Shown here piece by piece: positions 25,559 through 34,993 of a stretch of DNA of 64,000 nt; within the stretch, counting starts at the first letter, position 1; every line of letters starts with the position of its first letter. The position numbers were made by a program, and so were the translations under genes. The notes beneath the pieces were generated by a model. The model saw only the letters and a program-made list of their open reading frames with translations, searched no databases and had not been told where the DNA came from. The stretch is from Brachybacterium alimentarium (lineage in GTDB: Bacteria > Actinomycetota > Actinomycetes > Actinomycetales > Dermabacteraceae): NCBI RefSeq assembly GCF_002332425.1, contig NZ_NRGS01000029.1:17999-81998 (forward strand), written 5' to 3'.

Positions 25559-28035
25559 GGGGCCTGCTCCTCTCTGTCGTCTGTGTCGGGTGGGTCGTCT
25601 GCGGGGCGGTCGTCGTCGGGGTCCGGATCCGGAGCGGGGGTTCCGCTGCCGGTCCCTGCCCGGGCCGACCACGCCTTCGCCGCCGTGCTCGTGTCGACCG
25701 TGGAGATGCCGCTGCGGGAGAGCTCCTCGGGATCCTCGGGACCGTGCACGGCCGGCGCCCGGGTGGAGGCTCCCGTGCGTCGGGCCCGGGCCACTCCGAC
25801 CACCACCAGCAGGCCCATCGCGATGACGATCACCAGCGTGGTCCAGTTCTCCCAGGCGGGGTTCACCGTCAGGGGCACGTCGACCGGCTCGGTCAGCTGC
25901 TGACCGTCCTGCGTGGTCAGCACGGTGGTGAGGGTGACGGTGCCGTTGGCGACCGCCTCGACGGGGACGGCCGCATCGACCTGGCTATGGGCCGGGACGG
26001 TCACGTCCTCGACCTCCCCGATCTGCACCAGCGGGCGGTCCGACGTGACCTCCGGGCGCACCGTGATCGGGGAGTCGAGATCGTTGGAGATGGTCACCGG
26101 CACGCCGACCGAGTCCGAGATGAGGTTGTATCCCGAGGCCGGGATCACCTCGATCCGGTCCTCGAGGCCCTGGGCCGTGTCGCGGGAGTCGTCGGCGAGG
26201 GCGGAGAGTCCCTCGGGGTCGCCGCTCCACCGCAGCGAGGTGCCCGAGAGGACCTGCAGCCGGGTGGCGTCGAGGGAGGCGTCGTCCTCCATCGCCGTGG
26301 CGAGGACGCCGAGCTGCTGCCACGTGGAGTCCAGGGAACGCAGGGAGACGGGATCCAGCGCGTCCCGCTCGGTCACCGTGGAGCGGTGCTCCCAGAGTCC
26401 GTCGCTGCTGGGACCCGAGGGCAGCACCTCGCCGGGGCCGACGGTCCCCAGCGCGTAGGGCGCCCCGGAGTCGTCCTGCGCATCCGTGGTCCAGGACCGC
26501 TCCGGGACGGAGTCCAGCAGCGCGCTGGTGCTGCCCTGCTCGATCCAGGGCGCCTCGTCGAGGGCGTCGAGGGCGGCTCCGGCCGCGACCGGGTCGAGCT
26601 CGACGGTGGAGCTCGGGGAGATCAGCAGATGGCGCGGCGCGGTCGTGTACTCCGAGGCGATGGTCGCGGTCTCGGCGAGCAGACGCTGCTGGGTCTGCTC
26701 GGTGTCGGAGTCGGCGGTGAGGTGCGCGAACTCGTCGGACAGCACCGGGTCCGGGGCCAGCAGCGGCAGCTCGGAGCCGTCGTCGGACTCGTAGACCCCC
26801 ACCGAGCTCGGCGTGACGGCCGCGTCGAGGTCCGGCCGCAGGGAGCTCGAGGGCACGACGGCGGCATCCGCGCCGGCGTCGAGGAGGGCCTGCAGGGAAT
26901 CGCCGTCGGCCATCGTGCCCTCGATCCCCATCGCTGAGGCCTCCGGAGCGATCCCGGTTTCCTCCCAGACGGCCGCGCCGCGGGCGTCCACGGCGCGATG
27001 CAGCGCCTGGGCGTCCGCCTGCTCGACGCTCACCAGGTCGCTCTGTGCGTAGGGCATCGCGAGCACGGTGCGGTCCCCGACACCGTCACGCAGGGAGGCG
27101 GCGAGATCGGCGGAGGCGGCGTCCACCTCGAAGGTCCGGGCGACGGGCGAGTCGGAGTCCGGGTCCCCGGTCTGCTCGGGGTCCGTCGCGTCCTCCGCGC
27201 CGTCGCCCTCCGCGCCGTCGTCGTTCGTGTCGTCGCCCGTGTCGTCGGACGGATCCGGATCGACGGGCAGCTGGGGCGGGTCCAGCAGCGCGGGGTCCAG
27301 CCACCAGTCCACGTCGTCGCGCTGAGCGAGCTCTCGGGTGCCGGCGAGCCGGCCGGACTCGAGGGACTGCTGATGGGCCTCGGGATCGGTGACCGAGGCG
27401 AAGGCGTCCTCCTCCGCCACCGGCAGCAGCACCGACTGCGTGATGGTCGTCTCGGCGCCCGCGGGGCGCCACACCATGAAGGAGCGGATCGAGGCGAGGG
27501 GGTCCTCGTCGGCGACCGCGGTCAGGGAGATGCGCCGGGTGCCCCAGTAATAGGGGGCGTCGGAGTAGCCGAGCTCGTCGGCGGCGAGCGTCACCGTGAG
27601 GGTCGTGGACTCCCCGGGGGCGAGCTCGTCGACCTCGGGCGACGTCGCCAGGGAGGGGGTGGAGGTGTCGGCGGTGGTGTCGGCCTGCCAGCTGGCGAGG
27701 GCCGAGCGATCGGTGACCCGCGAGGTCAGGGTGCGCAGCTCGAGGGAGAGCGCCGGCAGCGGCTCCGAGGAGGTGTTCGTCACCTCGACCCGGGCCGTCA
27801 GCGTGCTCCCCTCCTCCAGCGAGGTGGGAGTGAGGGAGACAAGATCCATGCTCACAGCGGCGTCCGTGGCCGGCTTCGGCGGCAGCGCGGGGGCGTCGAC
27901 GGCGTGCGGGGCACCTGTGGCCTGCGCGGCGGGCAGTGTCGGCAACCCCGCTCCGACCAGCACCGATGCAGTCATGAGCAGTGCCGTCAGGAGTGCGCCG
28001 AGCACAGGGTGCACGGAGGGACGGGACGACGGCAT
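25555..28035 (-). CDS. DUF6049 secreted/membrane protein
   Basis: The 826-residue protein starts with a signal-peptide-like segment (LGALLTALLMTASVLVGAGLP), continues as a large extracellular region with beta-rich repeats at both ends (an Ig-like stretch near 50-150 and another near 650-715), and ends with a membrane segment (about 728-750, TTLVIVIAMGLLVVVGVA) and a short acidic, proline-rich cytoplasmic tail. Proteins of this architecture (DUF6049) are coded next to murJ in many actinobacteria; their function is unknown but an envelope role is likely. I choose the ATG at 28035, which has no Shine-Dalgarno sequence but lies six bases after TACAGT, as in leaderless transcripts. Confidence 0.8.
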   Translation of the reverse strand: MPSSRPSVHPVLGALLTALLMTASVLVGAGLPTLPAAQATGAPHAVDAPALPPKPATDAAVSMDLVSLTPTSLEEGSTLTARVEVTNTSSEPLPALSLELRTLTSRVTDRSALASWQADTTADTSTPSLATSPEVDELAPGESTTLTVTLAADELGYSDAPYYWGTRRISLTAVADEDPLASIRSFMVWRPAGAETTITQSVLLPVAEEDAFASVTDPEAHQQSLESGRLAGTRELAQRDDVDWWLDPALLDPPQLPVDPDPSDDTGDDTNDDGAEGDGAEDATDPEQTGDPDSDSPVARTFEVDAASADLAASLRDGVGDRTVLAMPYAQSDLVSVEQADAQALHRAVDARGAAVWEETGIAPEASAMGIEGTMADGDSLQALLDAGADAAVVPSSSLRPDLDAAVTPSSVGVYESDDGSELPLLAPDPVLSDEFAHLTADSDTEQTQQRLLAETATIASEYTTAPRHLLISPSSTVELDPVAAGAALDALDEAPWIEQGSTSALLDSVPERSWTTDAQDDSGAPYALGTVGPGEVLPSGPSSDGLWEHRSTVTERDALDPVSLRSLDSTWQQLGVLATAMEDDASLDATRLQVLSGTSLRWSGDPEGLSALADDSRDTAQGLEDRIEVIPASGYNLISDSVGVPVTISNDLDSPITVRPEVTSDRPLVQIGEVEDVTVPAHSQVDAAVPVEAVANGTVTLTTVLTTQDGQQLTEPVDVPLTVNPAWENWTTLVIVIAMGLLVVVGVARARRTGASTRAPAVHGPEDPEELSRSGISTVDTSTAAKAWSARAGTGSGTPAPDPDPDDDRPADDPPDTDDREEQAP

Positions 28036-28041
28036 GGGGAC

Positions 28042-28047
28042 ACTGTA
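28042..28047 (-). promoter_or_regulatory. -10 box for leaderless DUF6049 mRNA
   Basis: TACAGT on the minus strand, then six bases, then the ATG at 28035, so transcription should begin at or beside the start codon. Confidence 0.55.
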
Positions 28048-28133
28048 AGCGGCCGCTACCGTAGAGGGGCTGTGGGTGCACGACACCCTCACATCGCGTG
28101 GCCCGCTCTCCGATACCCACGACAGGACCCACC

Positions 28134-29612
28134 GTGAACGACTCCGTCGACGAGACCGCCGAGCGGCTCGACATCGCTCGTACCCGTGCCGCCTCCATGT
28201 TCACGGCGCTGCCCGAGGAGATCCACGATCTGGGCAGGCGCTTCGAGGCCGCCGGTCTCGAGCTGGCCCTCGTGGGCGGTCCGGTGCGGGACGCCGTGCT
28301 GGGGCGCTCGAGCTCCGACCTCGATTTCACCACCTCGGCCCTCCCGGAGCAGACCGAGGCGATCCTGCGCGAGTGGACGCACGACGGCGCCATCTGGGAC
28401 ATGGGCCGCGACTTCGGCACCCTCGGCGGGATCCGCGACGGCGTGAAGGTCGAGATCACCACCTATCGCACGGAGTCCTACGACCCCACCAGCCGCAAGC
28501 CGCAGGTCGCCTACGGGGACACGCTCGAGGGGGACCTCTCCCGCCGTGATTTCACGGTCAACGCGATGGCGGTGCGGCTGCCGTCGCTGGAGCTGGTGGA
28601 TCCCTTCGACGGGCTCGCGGACCTCTCCCGGACCCTGCTGCGCACCCCCGTCGGCCCCGAGCAGTCCTTCACCGACGATCCGCTGCGCATGATGCGCGCG
28701 GTGCGCTTCGTCTCTCAGCTGGGGTTCCGCATCGAGGACAGCACGGCCGACGCGATCGAGGCCCTCGCCGAGCGGATCGCCATCGTCTCCGCCGAGCGGG
28801 TGCGCGAGGAGCTCGTCAAGCTCGTGCTCGGCGCCCACCCCCGCGGCGGTCTCGAACTGCTGGTGGAGCTGGGCCTGGCCGCGCACGTGCTGCCCGAGCT
28901 GCCGGCCCTGAGCCTCGAGATCGACGAGCACCACCATCACAAGGACGTCTACGAGCACACCCTCACGGTGCTGGACCAGGCGATCGACCTGGAGAGCCCC
29001 GCCGGCTCGGGCGGTCCCTGCGAGGCTCCTGACCTGGTGCTGCGCCTGGCCGCCCTGTTCCACGACATCGGCAAGCCCGCCACCCGCCGCTTCGAGAAGG
29101 GCGGGGTGGTGACCTTCCGCTTCCACGAGACCGTGGGCGCGAAGATGACCGCGAAGCGGATGAAGGCGATGACCTTCGACAAGGACACCACCAAGAAGGT
29201 GGCCCGCCTGGTGGAGCTGCACCTGCGCTTCCACGGCTATGCGGAGGCGCCGTGGACGGATTCGGCCGTGCGCCGCTATGTCACCGATGCCGGCGACCTC
29301 CTGCAGCACCTGCACCGGCTCACCCGCGCCGACGTCACGACCCGCAACCGCCGCAAGGCGCGGACGCTGGCCCGTGCCTACGACGAGCTCGAGGCGCGCA
29401 TCGACCACCTCGCCGAGCAGGAGGAGATCGGTCGGATCCGCCCCGATCTCGACGGCAACCGGATCATGGAGGTCCTCCGGATCGGTCCGGGCCGCGACGT
29501 GGGAGAGGCCTACAAGCACCTGCTCGAGCTGCGCATGGAGCACGGGCCTCTCGGCGAGGAGCGCGCGATCGCCGAGCTGCATTCCTGGTGGGAATCCCGC
29601 AGCGAGAAGTGA
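28134..29612 (+). CDS. CCA-adding tRNA nucleotidyltransferase
   Basis: This enzyme adds or repairs the 3' CCA of tRNAs; it matters here because the tRNA-Leu gene in this window does not encode CCA. The 492-residue protein has the polymerase-beta-like head with LVGGPVRDAVLGR (about 47-59) and the catalytic SDLDFTTSA, the RNA-binding HD-type middle RRDFTVNAMAVRL and DDPLRMMRAVRFVSQLGF, and an HD phosphohydrolase domain with LFHDIGKPATRR (about 306-317). I prefer the GTG at 28134, which has AGGA upstream, over the GTG at 28098. It diverges from the DUF6049 gene, an arrangement also known in mycobacteria (PcnA next to MviN). Confidence 0.92.
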   Translation: MNDSVDETAERLDIARTRAASMFTALPEEIHDLGRRFEAAGLELALVGGPVRDAVLGRSSSDLDFTTSALPEQTEAILREWTHDGAIWDMGRDFGTLGGIRDGVKVEITTYRTESYDPTSRKPQVAYGDTLEGDLSRRDFTVNAMAVRLPSLELVDPFDGLADLSRTLLRTPVGPEQSFTDDPLRMMRAVRFVSQLGFRIEDSTADAIEALAERIAIVSAERVREELVKLVLGAHPRGGLELLVELGLAAHVLPELPALSLEIDEHHHHKDVYEHTLTVLDQAIDLESPAGSGGPCEAPDLVLRLAALFHDIGKPATRRFEKGGVVTFRFHETVGAKMTAKRMKAMTFDKDTTKKVARLVELHLRFHGYAEAPWTDSAVRRYVTDAGDLLQHLHRLTRADVTTRNRRKARTLARAYDELEARIDHLAEQEEIGRIRPDLDGNRIMEVLRIGPGRDVGEAYKHLLELRMEHGPLGEERAIAELHSWWESRSEK

Positions 29613-29762
29613 GCGTGTGAGCGGGACCGCACCACTCGTGCACAACCTGTGTTGTTCGACGCCGGGTCGTTCCGTCCGACGGATGTGCGTGCTCATACTG
29701 GGAGGCCGTGCACCCTCGGTGCCCGCGGCACCGTACGACACCTCGTAGGACCAGGAGCAGAC

Positions 29763-32336
29763 ATGAGCGATTCCCGACGCGACGGCGCACGCCGTGCTGC
29801 CGGAGTGCGGCGCACGTCCTCCGCGAAGTCCGCAGGCAGGTCGTCCAGGACTCCCGCGCCCAAGAGCGCGAGCCGCACGCCGAAGAAGTCCGGTGCCGCG
29901 ACCGCAGGGGCGTCGGCCTCGGCGTCGAAGGGCGCGAGCCGCACATCGGTGAACTCCCGTCACGCGGGGTCCACGGGGAAGCGCGGGGGTGCCCAGAAGG
30001 TCGCGGCGACGAATTTCCTGAACTATCCGCGCGCCGGGAGGAAGAACCCCTGGCGCTGGATCCCCTCGCTGCGGATGATCGTCGGCGCCATGGCGCTCAT
30101 GGTCCTCGCCGGCCTCGGCTTCGCCGTCTGGCTCTACAACGACACCGCGGTGCCCGAGCCGTCGGACTTCGCTCTCGCGCAGACCAGCCGCGTCTACTAC
30201 GCCGACGGCGAGACGGAGATGGGCACGTTCAGCGAGATCAACCGCACCGAGCTCGAGTCCGACGAGATCCCCCAGAACGTCAAGGACGCGGTCGTCGCGA
30301 GCGAGGACTCGACGTTCTACGAGAACCGCGGCGTCTCCCCGCGCGGCATCGTCCGTGCCCTGGTGAACAACCTCCAGGGCGGGGCCCGTCAGGGCGGCTC
30401 CACGATCACCATGCAGTACGTGGAGCGGTACTACACCGGCACCGAGACCTCCTATGTGGGCAAGGCCAAGGAAGCGATCATGGCCCTGAAGATCGATCAG
30501 GAGCTGGAGAAGGACGAGATCCTCTCCCGTTACCTGAACACGATCTACTTCGGTCGCGGTGCCTACGGCGTGCAGGAGGCTTCGCAGGCCTACTTCGGCA
30601 AGGACGCCGCGGACATGAACGACGCCGAGGCGGCGCTGCTGGTCGCGGTGATCCCCGGGCCTTCCTCCTACGATCCCGCCAACAACGAGGAGAAGGCTGT
30701 CGAGCTGTGGGGCCGCGTGATCTCGCGGGAGGTCAACGTGGGCGAGATGTCCCCGGAGGACGCCGACGCGCTCGAGTTCCCGGAGACCATCGAGCCCAAG
30801 AGCGAGAACTCGCTGGGCGGCACCAAGGGCTACCTGCTGGACCAGGTGCGCAACGAGCTCGTCGACGAGGGCTTCACCGAGGACGAGATCAACACCGGCG
30901 GCTTCACGATCGTCTCGACGATCGACACCGGGATCCAGGACAACACCATCGAGGCGATCAAGAACCTGCCCGAGGACCGTCCGGAGAACAACCACGTCGG
31001 CACCGTCACGATCGATCCCTCCTCGGGGGCGATCCGCGCCCTGTACGGCGGCGAGGACTTCGTGGCCCAGCCCCGCAACGACGCCACCCAGTCGCGCATG
31101 CAGGCCGGCTCGATCTTCAAGACCTTCACGCTGATCGCGGCGCTCGAGGACGGCTATCCGCTGGACTCCTACTGGGACGGCAACTCGCCCAAGTCGTTCC
31201 CGGGCTGGACGGTCAACAACTTCAACAACACCGACTACGGGCGGGTCTCGCTGCGCAAGGCGACCGAGAGCTCGATCAACACGGCCTACTCGGAGCTGAA
31301 CCTGGAGATCGGTCCGGAGCGCACGCGGGACACCGCGGTCACCCTGGGCCTGCCGGAGAAGACCCCGGGCCTCTCGGCCGACGCCTCCAACGTGCTCGGC
31401 TCCGCGTCCCCCACGGTCGCCGAGATGGGCGAGGTCTACGCGACCATCGCCGCCGACGGCGTGCACCGCGACTCCTTCATCGTGGAGTCGGTGACCCGGC
31501 CGGACGGCTCCTCGCGCTACGAGCACAAGAGCGAGGAGAAGCAGGCGATGGACAAGAACGTCGCCATCAACGCGACCGTCGCGCTGCAGGGGCCGCCGAC
31601 GACGGGCTCCGCCCGTTCGCTGCAGAACGCCATGGGCGGCCGCCCGGTGGCAGGGAAGACCGGCACCTCGGAGAAGTTCCGCTCGGCCTGGTTCGTGGGC
31701 TTCACGCCGCAGCTGGTGACCGCGGTGGGGATGTTCCAGCCCTCCGAGGACGGCACCACTGAGGAGTCCCTGACCCCCTTCGGCGGCGTCACCAGCATGA
31801 CCGGCGGCAGCTACCCGACCACGATCTGGGGCGACATCATGTCGAAATCGCTCGAGGGTCAGGAGATGCTCCAGTTCCCCGGTGAGGTCCCGCTGGACAA
31901 CGAGACCCGCGAGCGCAGCGCTCCCAGCCCGGAGCCCCCGGCCCCGAAGACCACGCAGGCCCCTGCCCCGGAGGAGCCCAGCGAGGAGCCCTCCGAGGAG
32001 GAGACCACGGAAGAGGAAGAGCCTTCGGAGGGGCCGTCGGAGGAGGAGACCACCGAGGAGGAGGAGCCCTCCGAGGAGGAGACCACCACCGAGGAGGAGG
32101 AGCCCTCGGACGAGCCCACGGAAGAGAAGACTTCCGATAAGCCCACTACGGACGGCGGCGAGGACAGCACCGAGGGTAGTGACGGCGAGAGCAGCGGTGA
32201 CGGCGCTGACGATGGCGGCGATGACAACACCGACGACAGCGGTGACGACGGTGGCAACACCGGTGACGAGGACGGCGACAACGAAGCCCTTGCCCCGAAT
32301 AACCGGGCCGCGCCCGGCCGCGAGGACGACGCCTGA
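29763..32336 (+). CDS. class A penicillin-binding protein
   Basis: This bifunctional enzyme polymerises glycan strands and cross-links peptidoglycan. The 857 residues comprise a basic Ser/Lys-rich cytoplasmic head (1-100), one membrane anchor (about 108-128), a GT51 transglycosylase with ASEDSTFYENRGVSPRG (about 179-195) and GGSTITMQYVE, and a transpeptidase with the catalytic GSIFKTF (SxxK, about 449), SSIN (SxN, about 503) and GKTGTSEKF (KTG, about 631). The last 120 residues are an extracellular Glu/Ser/Thr/Pro-rich, then Asp/Gly-rich tail. The ATG at 29763 follows CAGGAG. It lies 150 bp after the CCA-adding enzyme gene. Confidence 0.93.
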   Translation: MSDSRRDGARRAAGVRRTSSAKSAGRSSRTPAPKSASRTPKKSGAATAGASASASKGASRTSVNSRHAGSTGKRGGAQKVAATNFLNYPRAGRKNPWRWIPSLRMIVGAMALMVLAGLGFAVWLYNDTAVPEPSDFALAQTSRVYYADGETEMGTFSEINRTELESDEIPQNVKDAVVASEDSTFYENRGVSPRGIVRALVNNLQGGARQGGSTITMQYVERYYTGTETSYVGKAKEAIMALKIDQELEKDEILSRYLNTIYFGRGAYGVQEASQAYFGKDAADMNDAEAALLVAVIPGPSSYDPANNEEKAVELWGRVISREVNVGEMSPEDADALEFPETIEPKSENSLGGTKGYLLDQVRNELVDEGFTEDEINTGGFTIVSTIDTGIQDNTIEAIKNLPEDRPENNHVGTVTIDPSSGAIRALYGGEDFVAQPRNDATQSRMQAGSIFKTFTLIAALEDGYPLDSYWDGNSPKSFPGWTVNNFNNTDYGRVSLRKATESSINTAYSELNLEIGPERTRDTAVTLGLPEKTPGLSADASNVLGSASPTVAEMGEVYATIAADGVHRDSFIVESVTRPDGSSRYEHKSEEKQAMDKNVAINATVALQGPPTTGSARSLQNAMGGRPVAGKTGTSEKFRSAWFVGFTPQLVTAVGMFQPSEDGTTEESLTPFGGVTSMTGGSYPTTIWGDIMSKSLEGQEMLQFPGEVPLDNETRERSAPSPEPPAPKTTQAPAPEEPSEEPSEEETTEEEEPSEGPSEEETTEEEEPSEEETTTEEEEPSDEPTEEKTSDKPTTDGGEDSTEGSDGESSGDGADDGGDDNTDDSGDDGGNTGDEDGDNEALAPNNRAAPGREDDA

Positions 32337-32533
32337 GCCCTGAGCAGTCGGGCCCGATCCGCTCTCAGGGCGCTCGCCGTGGCGGATGGCCGTCTCGCCC
32401 GCGGGTGACGACGGTGCCGTCGGGCGACCGCTCGGTCCATCCGAAGCGTCTGCCGCTGCCTGATCGTCCCGCTCCCTAGAGTGGGCAGCGGGCCGCCCAC
32501 GGCCCATCCGACGATGGATGGAGAGCAGCTGCC

Positions 32534-34030
32534 ATGACCTCACTCTGGCTCGACGCCCATGACCCCTCGCGCATCCCGGTCTCCGACCTGCCGGTGGGCC
32601 TCTCGTACGACGTGGCCGTCGCCGGCGGCGGTCTCACCGGCCTCGCCACGGCGGTGGCCGTGGCCCGCTCCGGGAAGCGCGTGATCCTCCTGGAGGCGCG
32701 CACCGTGGGAGCGGTCGCCACCGGGAACACCACCGCGAAGCTGACCGTGCTCCAGGGGACGCGGCTGTCCACGATCCGTCGGCGGCATTCGCTCGAGGTC
32801 GCCGGGACATATCTCGCCGCGAACCGCGACGCCCAGGACTGGGTGCTCGAGCTGTGCGCACGGCACGCGGTCCCGGTCCAGCGGCGGGCCGCCTACAGCT
32901 ACGCCACCACGGCCCCCGGTGCCCAGAGCCTGCGCAGCGAACTGGAGACGGCGCGTGCGCTCGGCCTCGATGCGCGCTGGGAGGACACGACGGAGCTGCC
33001 GTTCCCGATCACGGGTGCGGTGGCGCTCGAGGACCAGGCCCAGTTCGATCCGATGGAGGTGCTCGGCGCGCTCGCCGCGGAACTGCACAGCCTGGGCGGG
33101 ATCATCGTCGAGGGCGCTCGTCTCACGGGCGCGAACCGTCGTGGCCCGCTGACGCTGACCACCACCGCTGGTGAGGTGCGTACTGATCGTCTCGTCCTCG
33201 CCACCGGCAGTCCGGTCCTGGATCGCGGTGGGCAGCCGCTGAGAATGGTGCCGCACCGCTCGTACGCGCTCGCCTACCGGGTGCCGGCGGCGGGCTGGGT
33301 GCCCCGCGGCATGCACGTCTCGGTCGACGGCCCCGTCCGCAGTCTCCGCTCGGCCCCGCAGGGTGACGAGGAGCTGCTGCTGGTGGGCGGCAACGACCAC
33401 GTCACCGGGCGCACCGAGTCGCCGCGCGCGCAGCTCGCGGACCTGCACGACTGGGCGCTCGAGCTCGCACCAGGAGCTGAGCGCACCCACTCCTGGGCGG
33501 CCCAGGACTACGAGCCCGCCGGCGAGCTCCCCCTGATCGGAGCGCTTCCGGGCAGTGAGGGGACGATCCTCGCCGCCACCGGCTATGCCAAGTGGGGGAT
33601 GACGAACGCCGTCGTCGCCGCACTGGCGATCGCCGGATCGCTCGACGATCGCGCCCCCGGATGGTTCGCGACCCTGCATGCTGCGAGCGGGGGTCTCGGG
33701 TCCCTCGCCCAGGAGGCGACGATGGGCGCGCAGGTGGGAAAGGAGCTCCTGAAGGGCTGGACGGGCGCGGAGCTGCATGCGCTGCCCGAGCAGGCACCGC
33801 CGGAGGGGCAGGGCGTCGTCGGCCGGGCGCAGGGCAGGCCGGTGGCCGTGTCCACCGTGGAGGGACGCACCTGCGCCGTCTCGGGAGTCTGCCCGCATCT
33901 GGGAGGTGTGCTGCGCTGGAACGATGCGGAGCGGTCCTGGGACTGCCCGCTGCACGGATCGCGCTTCGCGCCGGACGGCACGCTCCTCGAGGGCCCCGCG
34001 GTGACGGGGCTCGGTCCCGTTCAGCCCTGA
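32534..34030 (+). CDS. FAD-dependent oxidoreductase with C-terminal Rieske domain
   Basis: Residues 1 to about 370 form a DAO-type flavoprotein: dinucleotide-binding AGGGLTGLATAVAVARSG near the N terminus and ATGSPVLDRGG further on. A C-terminal Rieske 2Fe-2S domain follows, with CPHLGG (C453, H455) and CPLH (C471, H474) at the expected spacing. The same fusion is found in the YhfW type of Bacillus protein, whose substrate is unknown. The cofactors suggest an amine or amino-acid oxidation coupled to an electron carrier, but that is inference. GGAGAG precedes the ATG, and a possible -10 TAGAGT lies at 32477. The 3' end overlaps the convergent broken gene by ten bases. Confidence 0.85.
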   Translation: MTSLWLDAHDPSRIPVSDLPVGLSYDVAVAGGGLTGLATAVAVARSGKRVILLEARTVGAVATGNTTAKLTVLQGTRLSTIRRRHSLEVAGTYLAANRDAQDWVLELCARHAVPVQRRAAYSYATTAPGAQSLRSELETARALGLDARWEDTTELPFPITGAVALEDQAQFDPMEVLGALAAELHSLGGIIVEGARLTGANRRGPLTLTTTAGEVRTDRLVLATGSPVLDRGGQPLRMVPHRSYALAYRVPAAGWVPRGMHVSVDGPVRSLRSAPQGDEELLLVGGNDHVTGRTESPRAQLADLHDWALELAPGAERTHSWAAQDYEPAGELPLIGALPGSEGTILAATGYAKWGMTNAVVAALAIAGSLDDRAPGWFATLHAASGGLGSLAQEATMGAQVGKELLKGWTGAELHALPEQAPPEGQGVVGRAQGRPVAVSTVEGRTCAVSGVCPHLGGVLRWNDAERSWDCPLHGSRFAPDGTLLEGPAVTGLGPVQP

Positions 34031-34798
34031 GCGTCGCGGGAGGGGCGGCGCAGGCTCTCCCTGCTGCCATGGGTGAGCTGGCGCAGGTCGGTGGAGTCGT
34101 CGAAGCTCGCACCGAGCCCGCCGGCGACCACGCCGAGGGCGGCGCTCAGCCAGGCGATGTCGACATAACGGGCGAAGGTGGCCGGCTCGCCGAGGACCCC
34201 GCTCATGAAGTCCGGGTCGATCACCACCAGGCTCCCCCGAGGATCAGCACCACGAGAGCGATGTAGAGGGAGAGCACGCAGAGGAAGAGCGTGAGCACGG
34301 TGGAGAGGTTGTAGTACAGCAGGACGGTCGTCGCATCGTCCCGCTCCACCGGCTCCAGCGCAGGGAGTAGCGGGCCCGGTCCTGCTCGGTCAGCGCATCC
34401 CCCCGCTGCATCACGCACGCCATGAAGACGGTCACCAGGCGCTCGCGCCCGGAGAGCACCCCGATGGTGGGCAGGGAGAGCGTGGCCACCTCCCGGTCCG
34501 GCAGCAGCTCCGCGATCAGCGCCCGCTTGTCGGCACGGCGCGGCATCTCGGTGAGCAGCAGCGTCATGTCCACATGCTCGTAGTCGCCTCGCACGGCGTC
34601 CACGGGGGCCAGCGCGAGGGTGTTGGAGTCGCTGATGCCGAGGAACTGGGTGCGCACATGGACCGTGGCGGCGCCGAAGACGGCGGCCAGCTCCTCCTCG
34701 AAGCGGCCCTGGGCCGCCCGGGCGCGATCGACGCACTGACCAGGATCGGCCAGCACGAGCACGGTGAATCCGACGTCCTGCGGGGGTCGCTCGTCCAT
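34021..34798 (-). pseudogene. membrane protein gene broken by two one-base deletions
   Basis: Three successive frames together give one coherent protein of about 260 residues: a soluble N-terminal half (MDERPPQDVGFTVLVLADPG onward), a first membrane segment (TVLTLFLCVLSLYIALVVLI), and a tail with a second membrane segment (IAWLSAALGVVAGGLGASF). The frame breaks at about 34366 (ACTCC, probably once ACCTCC, giving RARYLPALEPVERDD) and in the C-run 34234-34238 (probably once six bases, giving LILGGSLVVIDPDF). Both fit single lost bases. The ATG at 34798 has AGGAG in front. I recognise no function. Real decay and two sequencing errors are both possible. Confidence 0.7.
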
Positions 34799-34993
34799 CG
34801 TCGCTCCTGGATCAGGGGGTGCGGGACGCCGTCAGCGTAGAGCGGCGAGCACGGCACGTCACCCGGACGGACCGGTCGGTACCCACGGGTCCCTGGAGGT
34901 CAGCGCCCGGCGGCTTCCCGGCCGACGAGGACGGGCCTACGGTGAGGTGAGTCACGGACGATCCACCCGACCTCCTTCAGGAGTGAGCACGCC

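Noticed and set aside
28089..32543. A minus-strand open frame of nearly 1,500 codons opposite the CCA-adding enzyme and penicillin-binding protein
   Set aside because: High-GC genes leave long open frames on the opposite strand; its composition (His/Arg/Gly/Val/Leu-rich) is that of a shadow, while the plus-strand genes have complete catalytic motifs.
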